A DNA stretch of 64,000 bases from contig NZ_CP100404.1 in NCBI RefSeq assembly GCF_024218775.1, positions 310,001 through 374,000 on the forward strand, in the 5' to 3' direction. Positions 1 through 8,775 of this stretch are shown here, one piece after another. The DNA comes from Haloarcula marina (GTDB lineage: Archaea; Halobacteriota; Halobacteria; Halobacteriales; Haloarculaceae). The translations under genes and the position numbers were made by a program. The stretch's first letter is position 1; every line of letters starts with the position of its first letter. The notes beneath the pieces are model-generated. The model saw only the letters and a list, made by a program, of their open reading frames with translations, had not been told where the DNA came from and made no database searches.

Positions 1-92
1 TGGTCGGTCGAGGCACCACAGAGGCGACACTCGTAGATAATATAGCCCTCTGGGTCCCGCAGTGCGTCCCTGAACCACGTCATCACCGACAT
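1..92 (-). CDS. Small zinc-binding-type protein, N-terminal part
   Basis: Reading leftward from an ATG at 92, an open frame runs off the window edge after 30 codons. The peptide starts MSVMTWFRDALRDPEGYIIY and is followed by a CRLC pair, the first half of a likely zinc knuckle or zinc ribbon. Short proteins that begin this way are common in haloarchaea, but I cannot assign a function. The rest of the gene, including the second cysteine pair, lies outside the window. Confidence 0.6.
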   Translation of the reverse strand, partial: MSVMTWFRDALRDPEGYIIYECRLCGASTD

Positions 93-436
93 TCGCTGTC
101 ACCCTGTTTCGTCCGTGTCCACCATCTGGACATGGCTGAGCCTACTCGCCCGTGGGAAAAGCTCTATTTACCACCTGCTACGCGTCACATTCCCGCTATG
201 CGTTTCTTGTTCCGAACTCTGTTAGCTGTGGTTACCACTCGACCGTGCTAACGTGCGACAAACATACCTGAAATACCCAACGTATTGCTCGGACGGAATG
301 AATTATATCTCGACTGTCACGGTCGGTAGGCGGATGCTACCGCCGTCACGTATCGTCCGGAAAACGGTCGGAAATCGCTACGAAACGAGTGTGGGCCGAG
401 GGGGTCGTGAATGGGGTGATGTAGCCGGAACCGAGC
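93..436. other. Intergenic region upstream of the partial zinc protein and downstream of the thermosome
   Basis: No convincing gene. It should hold the promoter of the partial leftward gene (an AT-rich patch near 155-175) and the 3' end of the thermosome transcript. A 17-codon open frame at 198-250 is too short to support. Confidence 0.5.
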
Positions 437-2131
437 TTACATCATGCCGCCCATGCCGCCGCCCATGCCGCCCATGCCGCCGCCCATGCCGCCGGGCGCG
501 CCGCCGGGGCCGCCGGGGCCGCCTTCGTCTTCGTCGTCGTCGCCCTGGCCACCCTTCAGGTCGCCAGCGGCGATGACGTCGTCGATGCGCAGAATCATCA
601 CGGCCGCCTCGGTGGCGGACTCGATGGCCTGCGTCTTCACGCGCAGCGGTTCGACGACGCCGTCTTCTTCCATGTCGACGATTTCGCCGGAGTAGGCGTC
701 GAGACCAGAGGTGACGGCTCCGCCGTCGTGCTTGCTGCGGAGGTCCACGAGCGAGTCGATGGGGTCGTGACCCGCGTTCTCCGCGAGCGTGCGCGGGATG
801 ACGTCGATGGCGTCGGCGAACGCCTCGACGGCGAGCTGTTCGCGCCCCCCGACGGAGTCGGCGTAGTCACGCAGGCCCAGCGCGAGCTGGGTCTCGGGGG
901 CACCGCCGCCGGGCAGGACCTTGCCGTCCTCCAGCGTGGCGGCGACGACGCCGAGCGAGTCCTCGATGGCGCGCTCGACTTCGTCGACGACGTGTTCGGT
1001 GCCGCCGCGGAGAATCATCGTGACGGCCTTGGCGTCTTCGACTTCCTCGACGAAGATGCGCTCGTCGCCCGCGATGTCCTTCTGTGCGACGGAGCCAGCG
1101 AAGCCGAGGTCATCCTCGGTGATGTCGTCGATGTTCGAGACGATGCGCGCGCCGGTCGAGCGCGAGAGGGCCTCGATGTCGGACTTCTTCGCGCGGCGCA
1201 CCGCGAGGATGCCCTCCTGTGCGAGGTAGTGCTGGGCCATGTCGTCGATGCCCTTCTGGCAGAAGACCACGTCGGCACCGGACTCGGCGAGCTTGTCGAC
1301 CATCTCCTTCAGCTGTGCCTCTTCCTGGTCGAGGAACTGCTGAAGCTGGTCGGGGTCGGTGACGTTGACCTCGGTATCGAGTTCCGTCTCGGGGACCTCG
1401 ATAGCGGTGTCGAGCAGGGCGATGTCGGCGTCCTCGACGGCGAAGGGCATGTTGTCGTGGACGCGCTCCTTGTCCACGATGACGCCCTCGACGAGTTCGG
1501 ACTCGTCGGTGGAGCCACCGACGACCGTCTCGATCTGGATGTTGTCCGTGTCGACGAGGCCGTCCTCGGCGACGGACTGGGCCGCGCGGACGACGAGTTC
1601 CGCCAGCACGTCCTTCGAGGACTCCGCGCCCTTGCCGGTCATGGCCGTGCCAGCGACCTTCTCCAGCGTCTCGGTGTCGTCGGCGTCGACGTCGATGGCG
1701 TTCTCTTCGAGAATCTCCTTGGCCTTCTCGGCGGCCTGTCGGTATCCCTGCGCCAGAATCGTGGCGTGGATGTCCTGGTCGAGGAGTTCCTCGGCCTTCG
1801 AGAGGAGTTCACCGGCGATGACGACGGCCGTCGTCGTCCCGTCGCCCACCTCGTCCTCTTGGGTCTGGGCGACTTCGACGATCATGTTGGCCGCGGGGTG
1901 TTCGATGTCCATCTCGTCGAGGATGGTGACGCCGTCGTTCGTGACGACGACGGACCCCGAGTTGTCGACGAGCATCTTGTCCATGCCCTTCGGACCGAGT
2001 GTCGTCCGCACCGCCTCGGCCACGGCCGTCCCGGCCGTGATGTTCATGGACTGTGCGTCCTTCCCAGAGGTGCGCTGGGACTCCTCGGAAAGTACGATCA
2101 TGGGCTGGTTGCCCATCTGCTGTTGAGCCAT
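437..2131 (-). CDS. Thermosome subunit (group II chaperonin)
   Basis: ATP-driven cytosolic protein-folding chaperonin that forms double rings, the archaeal relative of CCT. The 564-residue length is normal. The [10 protein letters not shown] segment near residue 46 and the GDGTTT phosphate-binding motif near 96-101 are both present, and the C terminus is the Gly/Met-rich tail (GGMGGM repeats) that projects into the ring cavity. The ATG at 2131 is chosen over an in-frame TTG two codons earlier because a TATA box lies just upstream and would leave almost no leader. Haloarchaea have two or three paralogues (thsA/B/C); which one this is cannot be told without alignment. Confidence 0.97.
   Translation of the reverse strand: MAQQQMGNQPMIVLSEESQRTSGKDAQSMNITAGTAVAEAVRTTLGPKGMDKMLVDNSGSVVVTNDGVTILDEMDIEHPAANMIVEVAQTQEDEVGDGTTTAVVIAGELLSKAEELLDQDIHATILAQGYRQAAEKAKEILEENAIDVDADDTETLEKVAGTAMTGKGAESSKDVLAELVVRAAQSVAEDGLVDTDNIQIETVVGGSTDESELVEGVIVDKERVHDNMPFAVEDADIALLDTAIEVPETELDTEVNVTDPDQLQQFLDQEEAQLKEMVDKLAESGADVVFCQKGIDDMAQHYLAQEGILAVRRAKKSDIEALSRSTGARIVSNIDDITEDDLGFAGSVAQKDIAGDERIFVEEVEDAKAVTMILRGGTEHVVDEVERAIEDSLGVVAATLEDGKVLPGGGAPETQLALGLRDYADSVGGREQLAVEAFADAIDVIPRTLAENAGHDPIDSLVDLRSKHDGGAVTSGLDAYSGEIVDMEEDGVVEPLRVKTQAIESATEAAVMILRIDDVIAAGDLKGGQGDDDEDEGGPGGPGGAPGGMGGGMGGMGGGMGGMM
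440..495. repeat. Short tandem repeats coding the Gly-Met tail
   Basis: Repeating units of 9-15 bp (ccgcccatg-like) encode the GGMGGM tail of the thermosome. Such tracts are prone to length change, but here the reading frame is intact. Confidence 0.8.
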
Positions 2132-2157
2132 AGTCAAACGATGATTGAATGTGATTC

Positions 2158-2165
2158 TATATAAA
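2158..2165 (-). promoter_or_regulatory. TATA box of the thermosome gene
   Basis: TTTATATA on the minus strand, 27-34 bp before the ATG at 2131. This spacing predicts a transcript with almost no leader, usual in haloarchaea. Confidence 0.7.
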
Positions 2166-2260
2166 GCTTGTTGTGCCGGTAGAGGTATCGCCGCACTGCG
2201 ACCCTCCGAGACGGTGTGTGACTGGTTACCGTGGTGGGTTTATATACCGTTTCTCGCCGG

Positions 2261-2479
2261 TCACGCCACCGATTCGACGTCGACGTCGCCGTCGGCGGTG
2301 ACCGTCACCTCGTATTCGTAGAAGACGAACGACACTTCACCCACCGTCGCTCGCCCGTCGAACAGGTTATCCAGCGCTCGCGGGTCGATAACGTCGGCGA
2401 GCGGTCGTTCGAGTTCGACGGGGTCCGTCTCCGCCGCGTCCGCGACGAGTTCGACCACTTCGACGCTCGGTTTGGTCAT
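2261..2479 (-). CDS. HalOD1-domain output protein
   Basis: 72-residue protein that matches the HalOD1 output domain: a helical first part, then the 'LDNLFDGRATVGEVSFVFYE' type strand region, ending in a short acidic tail. HalOD1 domains are thought to be haloarchaeal signalling outputs; no biochemical activity is established. It starts at the ATG at 2479, 11 bp after the stop of the winged-helix gene on the same strand, so the two are probably co-transcribed. Confidence 0.8.
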   Translation of the reverse strand: MTKPSVEVVELVADAAETDPVELERPLADVIDPRALDNLFDGRATVGEVSFVFYEYEVTVTADGDVDVESVA

Positions 2480-2490
2480 TTCTGAATCCC

Positions 2491-2859
2491 TCAGTGCTCC
2501 GGGCGGCAAGGCGTCGTGACGGTCACGCTGATGCCGTTCGCCCTGAAGACGGTCGTATCCGGTCCCGCTGTCCCGGCTATCGGCTGAACTGTCGCGCTGG
2601 TGTCGTCCCACTCGACCAGTCCGGCCCGGTGGAGGGCGGGGAGGTGTCTGTGGTGGAGCGACACCCGCGTCTGTTGAATCTGCTCCGCTGTCGCGACGCC
2701 GTCACCAGCGAGCGCCACTGCGAGGCGCTCGACCGAGACGGGGTCTCGACCTCCATCCAGATGTTCGAGTAGCCGTCGCCGTGTCTCGGAGGCCAATACG
2801 CCGAATAAGCTGTCGAGGTCACATCCAGTGGCGTCGTCACGCTCGCTATCCACTTCCAT
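2491..2859 (-). CDS. Winged-helix protein (DUF7344-like)
   Basis: 122-residue DNA-binding-type protein. The N-terminal half contains LDSLFGVLASETRRRLLEHL, typical of the ArsR-like winged helix found in haloarchaeal DUF7344 proteins, followed by a wing segment HHRHLPALHRAGLVEWDD. The ATG at 2859 is preferred to an upstream in-frame start because the domain begins soon after it. It sits just before the HalOD1 gene, and a regulator plus HalOD1 pair is a recurrent haloarchaeal arrangement. The target genes are unknown. Confidence 0.75.
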   Translation of the reverse strand: MEVDSERDDATGCDLDSLFGVLASETRRRLLEHLDGGRDPVSVERLAVALAGDGVATAEQIQQTRVSLHHRHLPALHRAGLVEWDDTSATVQPIAGTAGPDTTVFRANGISVTVTTPCRPEH

Positions 2860-2914
2860 GGTCGCCCTAGCGGTGTAATCCCTGAAAACAGCGCCTCCTG
2901 ACCACACAACTGGT

Positions 2915-3562
2915 TTAAATAAGCGCCGCCAGCGTCTCGCCGAGAATCTTGTTCACGCCGCGCCGCACTCGCTCCGAGACGGCCTGCTGTGAGATGTCGA
3001 GTTCCTCGGCGAGGTCGGCGTAGGTGACGCCGCGAGGGACCTCGAAGTATCCGGCTCTGTGCGCGGCCAGCACCGCCTCGTACTGGGCCTCCGTGAGGCC
3101 GAACTCCCGTTGGGGCGTCGTCGTCTGCGTGACGCTGTGGACGCGCTGGAGGTGGCTCTGTATCTCGTGGTCTCGACAGTGCGTCTGGAACGCGCTCAGG
3201 TCGGTGCTCTCCTCGAACCGGAGGCGAAACAGCCACTCGGAACTCCCGCTGGCCTCGACGACGGTGCCCCCGGTGTCGAAGATACCGGCGACGAACTGCT
3301 CGGTATCACGTCGCCACTCGATACGGTACAGCGCGCTGTCGTCCACGCGGTCCAGCAAGCGAACTGACTCGACATCGTGCGTCTCGTCGGCGATGTCCTC
3401 GAACGCGTCCACGTCGGCCCCGCTCACCCAGACGTACGGCATCACCTGCCCGCCCGTCGGTACTACCCGCTCGATTTCGAACGTGAGCGAGGCGGACTCG
3501 CCGAGGAGCGCACCGAAGAGTAACTCCTCGCTCGACAGTTCGAACACGGCCTCGACAGTCAT
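2915..3562 (-). CDS. Bat-type helix-turn-helix regulator
   Basis: 215 residues. Residues 1-150 form the sensor-like region found in bacterio-opsin activator (Bat) relatives. The last 60 residues are the HTH_10 domain: FGLTEAQYEAVLAAHRAGYF, then EVPRGVTYADLAEELDISQQ and AVSERVRRG. The DNA-binding role is known for the family; the signal and targets are not visible. It is separated by only 55 bp from the leftward winged-helix gene and may form one unit with it. Confidence 0.88.
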   Translation of the reverse strand: MTVEAVFELSSEELLFGALLGESASLTFEIERVVPTGGQVMPYVWVSGADVDAFEDIADETHDVESVRLLDRVDDSALYRIEWRRDTEQFVAGIFDTGGTVVEASGSSEWLFRLRFEESTDLSAFQTHCRDHEIQSHLQRVHSVTQTTTPQREFGLTEAQYEAVLAAHRAGYFEVPRGVTYADLAEELDISQQAVSERVRRGVNKILGETLAALI

Positions 3563-3699
3563 ACGTATGCTAGGAATCCAACAGTAATGTAGTTCCGCAT
3601 CGGGCGCGAGAGCGGCTCATACGGTCGACTGTGGCTTCTGGTCGGGTTGACGGCGCGCTCTGATGTGGTCGACCCGAAACCCGGTCACGGCAGTCTGTC

Positions 3700-4764
3700 T
3701 CAGTACCCCATCCCGAAGCGCCGATGCCGAAGCTCCGGCGTCACCTGAATCCGCTCGATGTCCTGTCCGGTGCGGTACCAGACGAACGCCGCGCGGGTGA
3801 ACAGTTCCCGACATTCGATGCGCACCTCGCGGGGGACGCCGTCGGTTCGCTCGTGGATGTCGTCGATGGCCGCCTGCGTGAACAGGTCCGGCGTCTCGCC
3901 GTCGTAGGATTCCCCGCGGAAGTACGCCAGCGAGCGGGCGACGTACTCCGCCACGTCGTCGGGCGCGAACGGCTCGATGCCCTCGTAGTAGCGCAGGCGC
4001 GAGTCCAGCGTCCCGCGAATCTCGGCGACGCGGCGCTTCCCCTCCGGCGTCCCGGTCAGGAATAGGCGCACCCCGGCGTCGCCCGCCACCTGTAGCGGCG
4101 AGAGGAGGTCCGCCTTCAGGACCTCTATCTCGTCGACGACCAGCAGGAGCGTCTTGCCCTGTTCGCGCACGCGACCGACCACCTCTCTGACGGCGTCTTT
4201 CGCCTCGGCCGTCGCCCACGGGATGCCGTTGCGGACCTGCGAGTAGTTACCGAACGCGACGGAGAAGCCCGCGCCGTAGGCCGCTTCGAGTACCGCCCGG
4301 TACAGCGCCCGCGGCGTCGTCTCGCGCGGATTGTCCAGATGGGTGACGACGAAGTCGTCGTGTTTCGAGAGGTCCCGCAGGACGATTTCCCGAAACGCCG
4401 ACTTGCCCGTGCCGTAGGGGCTGACCAGCCCGATGTGCTGGTCCTGCAACAGCCACGCCGTCACCTGATTCAACATCGCCGTGTCGTGGCGGACGTACAG
4501 CGGTTCGGGCATGTGGTCGAGTCCCGCCTCCTCGGTGAACGGCAGGTCCGTCACGTCGTCGGGGTCGCCGCCCAACGCCTCGCCGAAGGCCAGCAGGCGC
4601 TGTTCGACCTCGGCCAACTGGTCCAAGAGGACCCCCTCGGCCGTCTCGGCGGCGCGCTCGTCCTCCTCGGCCCGCAGGCGCTCCAGTCGGTCCATCACGT
4701 CGCCGACGGTCTGGCTCTCGCCGCCGGTGTCGGTCCCGCCGGAGCCGTCGCTGTCGTCTGACAC
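3700..4764 (-). CDS. AAA+ ATPase, Orc1/Cdc6-like fold
   Basis: 354 residues. An acidic, coiled N-terminal 90 residues precede an AAA+ core with a Walker A motif SPYGTGKS (about residues 134-141) and Walker B LLLVVDEIE. The C-terminal part has a helical lid and no obvious winged helix. The arrangement is like Orc1/Cdc6 and ExeA-type ATPases rather than a true initiator, which usually carries a C-terminal winged helix. The substrate is unknown. The gene stands alone, with 76 bp to the KH gene downstream on the same strand. Confidence 0.75.
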   Translation of the reverse strand: MSDDSDGSGGTDTGGESQTVGDVMDRLERLRAEEDERAAETAEGVLLDQLAEVEQRLLAFGEALGGDPDDVTDLPFTEEAGLDHMPEPLYVRHDTAMLNQVTAWLLQDQHIGLVSPYGTGKSAFREIVLRDLSKHDDFVVTHLDNPRETTPRALYRAVLEAAYGAGFSVAFGNYSQVRNGIPWATAEAKDAVREVVGRVREQGKTLLLVVDEIEVLKADLLSPLQVAGDAGVRLFLTGTPEGKRRVAEIRGTLDSRLRYYEGIEPFAPDDVAEYVARSLAYFRGESYDGETPDLFTQAAIDDIHERTDGVPREVRIECRELFTRAAFVWYRTGQDIERIQVTPELRHRRFGMGY

Positions 4765-4840
4765 GGTCGTTCTTCACCGCTATTGTCCGTCAGCGGCGTT
4801 ATATGTTACGCCCGAAGCGGCAGAAATCGGCGACGCGGCG

Positions 4841-5389
4841 TCACCCGGTGAACTGGTGGTACTCGAGTCCTTTGTGTTTCATCTCGTTGTGCTTGCGTTC
4901 GAGGAACGAGTAGACGGAGCCGTGGGGCGCGCCGTCCAGCAGCATCTCGGCGGCCTCGCGAACCGCGTCGACCTGTTCTGGGCCGCCGATGATGCCCAGC
5001 GTCGACCCGTAGATGACGACGGCCGCGCCGGTCAACTCTTGCATCAACTCGCGCGTTCGGCCGCCCTCGCCGATGAGTCGCCCCTTCTGTCTGCGGAAGT
5101 CGTTCTTGTTCCGCGAGGCCGCTTCGATGTCGATGAGTTCGAACATCATCATGTCGCCGTCCAACAGTGCGAGGGCGTCCTCGGGTTTGAACCCGCGGCC
5201 GATGGCCCGCACGATGTCCGGCCCCTTCAGCGCCGTCACCGGGTCGCCGACGGACTCGACCTTGACGGTCCCGTCCTCGGAGTCGATGTCCAGACGGACC
5301 TCCGCCCGCTCCTCGATTTCGCGCATCGTCTCACCACCTTCGCCGATAAGCACGCCGATTCGGTCCTGCGGAATCTTCACGTGTTTCAT
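4841..5389 (-). CDS. KH-domain rRNA-processing protein (archaeal Pno1/Dim2)
   Basis: 182-residue protein with two KH domains. The first carries DRIGVLIGEGGETMREIEER near residue 10, and the second carries KGRLIGEGGRTRELMQEL; both have the GxxG loop that contacts RNA. This is the archaeal homologue of Dim2/Pno1, which acts in small-subunit rRNA maturation together with Rio1. The ATG at 5389 begins the first KH strand; upstream in-frame sequence is not domain-like. It lies downstream of Rio1 and aIF1A on the same strand, a conserved archaeal cluster. Confidence 0.92.
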   Translation of the reverse strand: MKHVKIPQDRIGVLIGEGGETMREIEERAEVRLDIDSEDGTVKVESVGDPVTALKGPDIVRAIGRGFKPEDALALLDGDMMMFELIDIEAASRNKNDFRRQKGRLIGEGGRTRELMQELTGAAVVIYGSTLGIIGGPEQVDAVREAAEMLLDGAPHGSVYSFLERKHNEMKHKGLEYHQFTG

Positions 5390-5529
5390 AAGTATGGTTC
5401 CGGTTACGGGGTTCTGGGTGTTTAAGACTTCGGCGTTCACTCTTTGCTCTGTCAGGCAGCGATGACCGCCCGCTTCGACGGCCTCGAAAGCTCCCCGCTC
5501 CGGGTGTGTCGAATCACGAACCCGTCGGC

Positions 5530-6465
5530 CTACTCCTCGCGCCGGTCGGCGGGCGTCCCCTGCGGGACGGCGTCGTCGTCGGACCCCGGCGCGGTGTCCT
5601 CGTTGTCGCGGGGGGTCGCGTGTTCCTTGACGTACGCGAGGAGGTCCTCGGGCGTGGTGTCGACGCCCTGTCGGGCGAAGAAGTTCGCGACGTTGCGGCA
5701 GTCCCGTTCGAGGAAGTCCTCCGCGTTCGGGTGGTACACCGTCACCGCCTGTCCGAGGTCGATGATGTACAGTTGCCCCTCGTGGAAGACGACGTTGTAC
5801 TCCGAGAGGTCGCCGTGGACCAGTCCGGCGTCGTACAGGCGGCGCATGTACTCCTTGACGACTTCGTAGGCCGTCTCTGGGTTCTCGATGTGGACCTCGC
5901 TCAGGCGTTTCGCGCGGCCCTCCTCGGTGCCCAGATACTCCATGACGAGAACGTTCCGCTCGACGGCGATGGGTTCGGGCGTGCGGACCCCGGCCTTGCG
6001 GGCGCGCTTGAGGTTCGAGGACTCTTTGCGGACCCACGCGGTGACGACCTTCTTCTTGTCGGAGCCGATGCCCTCGAAGCGGGGGTCGCCGTCGAGGTAG
6101 CCCCGCATGTCCTTGAAGTCCGAGGCGTTGATGCGGTACACTTTCACCGCGACTTCGTGGTCGCCCGACAGCGCCGTGTAGACGTTGGCCTCCTTGCCCG
6201 TGGAGATGGGGCCACCGAAGGCGTCGATGTGGCCGTCCTGAACGAGTTTGTAGAGCGCGCCGTAGGTGGCGTCGTCGAAGACGCTGGCCTCGACTTTGAA
6301 CTGGTCGGCGTCCTTGATTCGTTTCCGGAACTCGCTGAACTCGCGGTCCCGGCGGCGGGCGATGCGGTCGGCCTCCGTGTCCGAGACGTCGAGTTCCTCC
6401 CACTCGTCGCCGGGGGCGTTGGCCTCGTCGGTGTCGAGCAGGCCGAACTCGGCTTCGCTGGTCAC
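5530..6465 (-). CDS. rio1: Rio1 serine protein kinase
   Basis: 311-residue atypical protein kinase/ATPase that releases factors from late pre-small ribosomal subunits. Visible motifs are the phosphate loop STGKEANVY (88-96), the lysine in AVKVY (108), the catalytic loop HGDLSEYN (217-224) and the metal-binding IDLGQ (235-239). The acidic, low-complexity C-terminal tail is dispensable-looking. Its position between aIF1A and the KH protein supports a ribosome-assembly role. Confidence 0.97.
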   Translation of the reverse strand: MTSEAEFGLLDTDEANAPGDEWEELDVSDTEADRIARRRDREFSEFRKRIKDADQFKVEASVFDDATYGALYKLVQDGHIDAFGGPISTGKEANVYTALSGDHEVAVKVYRINASDFKDMRGYLDGDPRFEGIGSDKKKVVTAWVRKESSNLKRARKAGVRTPEPIAVERNVLVMEYLGTEEGRAKRLSEVHIENPETAYEVVKEYMRRLYDAGLVHGDLSEYNVVFHEGQLYIIDLGQAVTVYHPNAEDFLERDCRNVANFFARQGVDTTPEDLLAYVKEHATPRDNEDTAPGSDDDAVPQGTPADRREE

Positions 6466-6507
6466 GGGCGGGCCTCCGTCGGCGCTGCGTCGCGGTGCAT
6501 TCGGTGG

Positions 6508-6795
6508 CTACCCCTGGATGTGCCCCTCCTCGCGCAGTTGGTCGGCGTCCTGCTTCTCGTAGCGCCACGTGATGTCGGCCTTCTCGTCCTGCCAGTCCCA
6601 CGGTTCGACGAGGACCACGTCGTCCTCGCGAATCCAGATGCGTTTCTGCATCTTGCCCGGAATCCGGGCGGTGCGTTCGACGCCGTCCATACAGCGTACT
6701 TTCACGCGGTTCGCGCCGAGCATGTTCGTGACGACGGCGAACACCTCGTCGTCGTCGGGCATCCGCAGGTCCTTTCGGCCCCCGTTGTCGCTCAT
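6508..6795 (-). CDS. eif1A: Translation initiation factor aIF1A
   Basis: 95-residue OB-fold factor that binds the ribosomal A site during initiation. The family core is visible: [20 protein letters not shown], then [20 protein letters not shown]. The start at 6795 (MSDNGG) gives the family's usual short basic/acidic N terminus; the longer upstream frame is not conserved-looking. It is the first gene of the aIF1A-Rio1-KH cluster. Confidence 0.97.
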   Translation of the reverse strand: MSDNGGRKDLRMPDDDEVFAVVTNMLGANRVKVRCMDGVERTARIPGKMQKRIWIREDDVVLVEPWDWQDEKADITWRYEKQDADQLREEGHIQG

Positions 6796-6922
6796 ACCTG
6801 TCTGTTCGGTCCGGGGAGGGTTAAGTTTTGTACGATTACGCTCGCCACGGCGGGGGCCGAACGCCCCTCCGCGACCGGCCGAAGTGGCAAGGCACAAGGT
6901 CTGGCTCCCGTAACCGCCGGTA

Positions 6923-7336
6923 ATGACGCTAACGTTGCCTGCCGAGGCCGCAGACTGGGCGCGGGCGTGGCGCGACCGAATCAACGACCGCGAGGCGTTC
7001 GCCGAGGCCGCCGCCGAGTTCGACGCCCGGTTTCTCTTCGAGATACGGGCCGACGACCGCTACGACGGCGACCCGGTCCGCTTCCGCGTCGACATCGCCG
7101 ACGGCGCGTGCGACGACGCGACGCTCGTCGACGGCGACGCCGACTACGACTTCGCCCTGCGCGGCCCCTACGAGGCGTGGACGCACCTGCTCGCCGGCGA
7201 ACTGGACGTTTCCGAGGCCGTGATGGACGGCACGTTCGACGTGGAGGGCAACACCATGACGCTCCTGCGGCGACAGGACGCCGTCGCCGAGATGGTCAGG
7301 GCCGCACAGGCCGTCGACACCGAGTTCGAGCACTGA
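6923..7336 (+). CDS. SCP2 sterol-binding-type domain protein
   Basis: 137-residue cytosolic protein that resembles the SCP-2 sterol-carrier fold: an N-terminal helix, a strand region ([21 protein letters not shown]), the '[20 protein letters not shown]' hallmark, and a C-terminal helix that would cap a lipid tunnel. In archaea the ligand is unknown; a fatty acyl or isoprenoid lipid is plausible. It is divergent from aIF1A. Confidence 0.75.
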   Translation: MTLTLPAEAADWARAWRDRINDREAFAEAAAEFDARFLFEIRADDRYDGDPVRFRVDIADGACDDATLVDGDADYDFALRGPYEAWTHLLAGELDVSEAVMDGTFDVEGNTMTLLRRQDAVAEMVRAAQAVDTEFEH

Positions 7337-7373
7337 CCGACGGGCTTTTGTCCGCCCGCCTGACGTATGGGAT

Positions 7374-7562
7374 ATGCTCGACAAACTCGGTCTCTCCGGC
7401 ATCGCGGGTGTCGTCGTCCTGTTCGGCGGTATCGGCCTCGTCGCGTGGCAGAACCTCATTCTCGCGGCCGGTCTCGCGCTGGTCGTCGGCGGCCTCGGCC
7501 TCATCGTCTACGGTCTCGTGACGAGTCTCCTCGCGTCGTTCGGCATGGGCGGGATGCCCTAA
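7374..7562 (+). CDS. Small two-helix membrane protein (DUF7470-like)
   Basis: 62 residues with two hydrophobic spans, about 9-28 and 29-52, ending in a Gly/Met-rich tail. Similar small proteins occur throughout haloarchaea with no known function. It follows the SCP2-like gene by 37 bp and may be co-transcribed. Its stop overlaps the stop of the convergent histidine kinase by 4 bp. Confidence 0.7.
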   Translation: MLDKLGLSGIAGVVVLFGGIGLVAWQNLILAAGLALVVGGLGLIVYGLVTSLLASFGMGGMP

Positions 7563-8593
7563 CTCGGCCGCAGGTCGAACTCGAAGCGCGCGCCGCCCGT
7601 CTCGCTCTCGGTCGCTCGAACCGTCCAGCCGTGGGCTTCCGCGATGGTCCGGACGATGTACAGTCCGAACCCCGTGCCATCCGTCGCACCGCTGACGCCC
7701 GGGTCGAAGATGCGCTCGCTGTCCACCGAGCCGATGCCCGGCCCGTCGTCCTCGACGGCGAAGCCCGCGTCCGTCTCGACCAGTCGGACCCGTACAGCCC
7801 GCTCGGTCGTCTCGCCGTCGTCGGTCCACGGAGAGTTGCTCGTCGAGCCGTGCTCGACAGCGTTCCGAAACAGGTTCTCGAACAACCGACGCAGGCGCTG
7901 TGCGTCTGCGTCGACGGTCAGCGCCTCCGGCAGGTCGAGTCGCGCCCCGTGGGTCTCGACGCTCTCCCACGCCGCCGCCGCGACGGCGGCCACGTCGACC
8001 GGTTCGAGAGTCGCCGCCAGCGCCCCCGTCTGCGTGGCCGTCCGGATGTCGTCGATGATTCGCCCCATCCGTCGGTGGGCGTCGCCGACGGCCGACAGCG
8101 CGTCCGACTCTCGTTCCTGTCGCGCCAGTTCGAGGTGACCGTTCGCGACGGCCAGCGGGTTCCGTAAGTCGTGGGCGAGGATGTCGGCGAACTCGTCCAA
8201 CCGCTGGTTCTGTCGGGAGAGGAGCCACTCCCGTTCGTGCCGGTCGGTCACGTCCCGGCCGATACCGGCGAACCCGCGCATCGTGCCGTCGTCGTCGGTC
8301 AGCAACCGCCCGGTCAACTCGAAGCGAACGCGCCCCTCGGTCGTCTGTGCCCACGCTTCGACGACCGTCTCGCCGGTTTCGACGATTTCCTCGAGGGCCG
8401 CCGCGATTCCTGCGTGGTCGCCGTCCTCGAAGAAGTCCGTCGGTCGCATCCCTTCGAGTTCCGCGTCGCTCAGGTCGAACAGGTCGTTCAATCGCTGGTT
8501 CCAGTGGACGAGTCGGAACGACTCGTCGTAGACGTAGACGACTTCGTCGAGCGTATCGAGTGCCTGTTCGAGTCGACGACCATCCCCCGCCAT
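7559..8593 (-). CDS. PAS-domain histidine kinase
   Basis: 344-residue soluble sensor kinase. A PAS domain (about 10-125) is followed by the H box LAHDLRNPL near residue 160 and by an HATPase domain with NLFRNAVEH (N box), DDGPGI (G1) and GTGFGLYIV (G2). No membrane span is seen, so it probably senses a cytosolic or membrane-associated signal through the PAS pocket. No response regulator is adjacent, the rule rather than the exception in haloarchaea. Confidence 0.93.
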   Translation of the reverse strand: MAGDGRRLEQALDTLDEVVYVYDESFRLVHWNQRLNDLFDLSDAELEGMRPTDFFEDGDHAGIAAALEEIVETGETVVEAWAQTTEGRVRFELTGRLLTDDDGTMRGFAGIGRDVTDRHEREWLLSRQNQRLDEFADILAHDLRNPLAVANGHLELARQERESDALSAVGDAHRRMGRIIDDIRTATQTGALAATLEPVDVAAVAAAAWESVETHGARLDLPEALTVDADAQRLRRLFENLFRNAVEHGSTSNSPWTDDGETTERAVRVRLVETDAGFAVEDDGPGIGSVDSERIFDPGVSGATDGTGFGLYIVRTIAEAHGWTVRATESETGGARFEFDLRPS

Positions 8594-8775
8594 GCGTGTG
8601 GTAGACTGTCAGCGGTAATAACGCTTCGTAGCGAATCGCCTTCTGAGGCCGTCAACGCGCAAGCTGACGGCAGTTGACGGTTTCTGCGATGTGTCGCTCG
8701 GCGTCTCGCTACGCCACGGCTCACTTCGCCCACCGTTGCGCTTCTTCGAGACTCCTCGCTGCGCTCGGCGTCTCG
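8594..8775. repeat. Intergenic spacer with a direct repeat
   Basis: The 17-bp word gctcggcgtctcgctac occurs near 8695 and again near 8763, the second copy running into the end of the DUF460 gene. The rest is GC-rich and shows no gene. The repeat may be a remnant of duplication between the two convergent-free ends; I see no function. Confidence 0.35.

Noticed and set aside
198..250. 17-codon open frame with a hydrophobic stretch
   Set aside because: Too short to distinguish from chance; no conserved start context.
728..2164. Long open frame opposite the thermosome
   Set aside because: High-GC shadow of the real gene in the opposite frame; no protein-like motifs.
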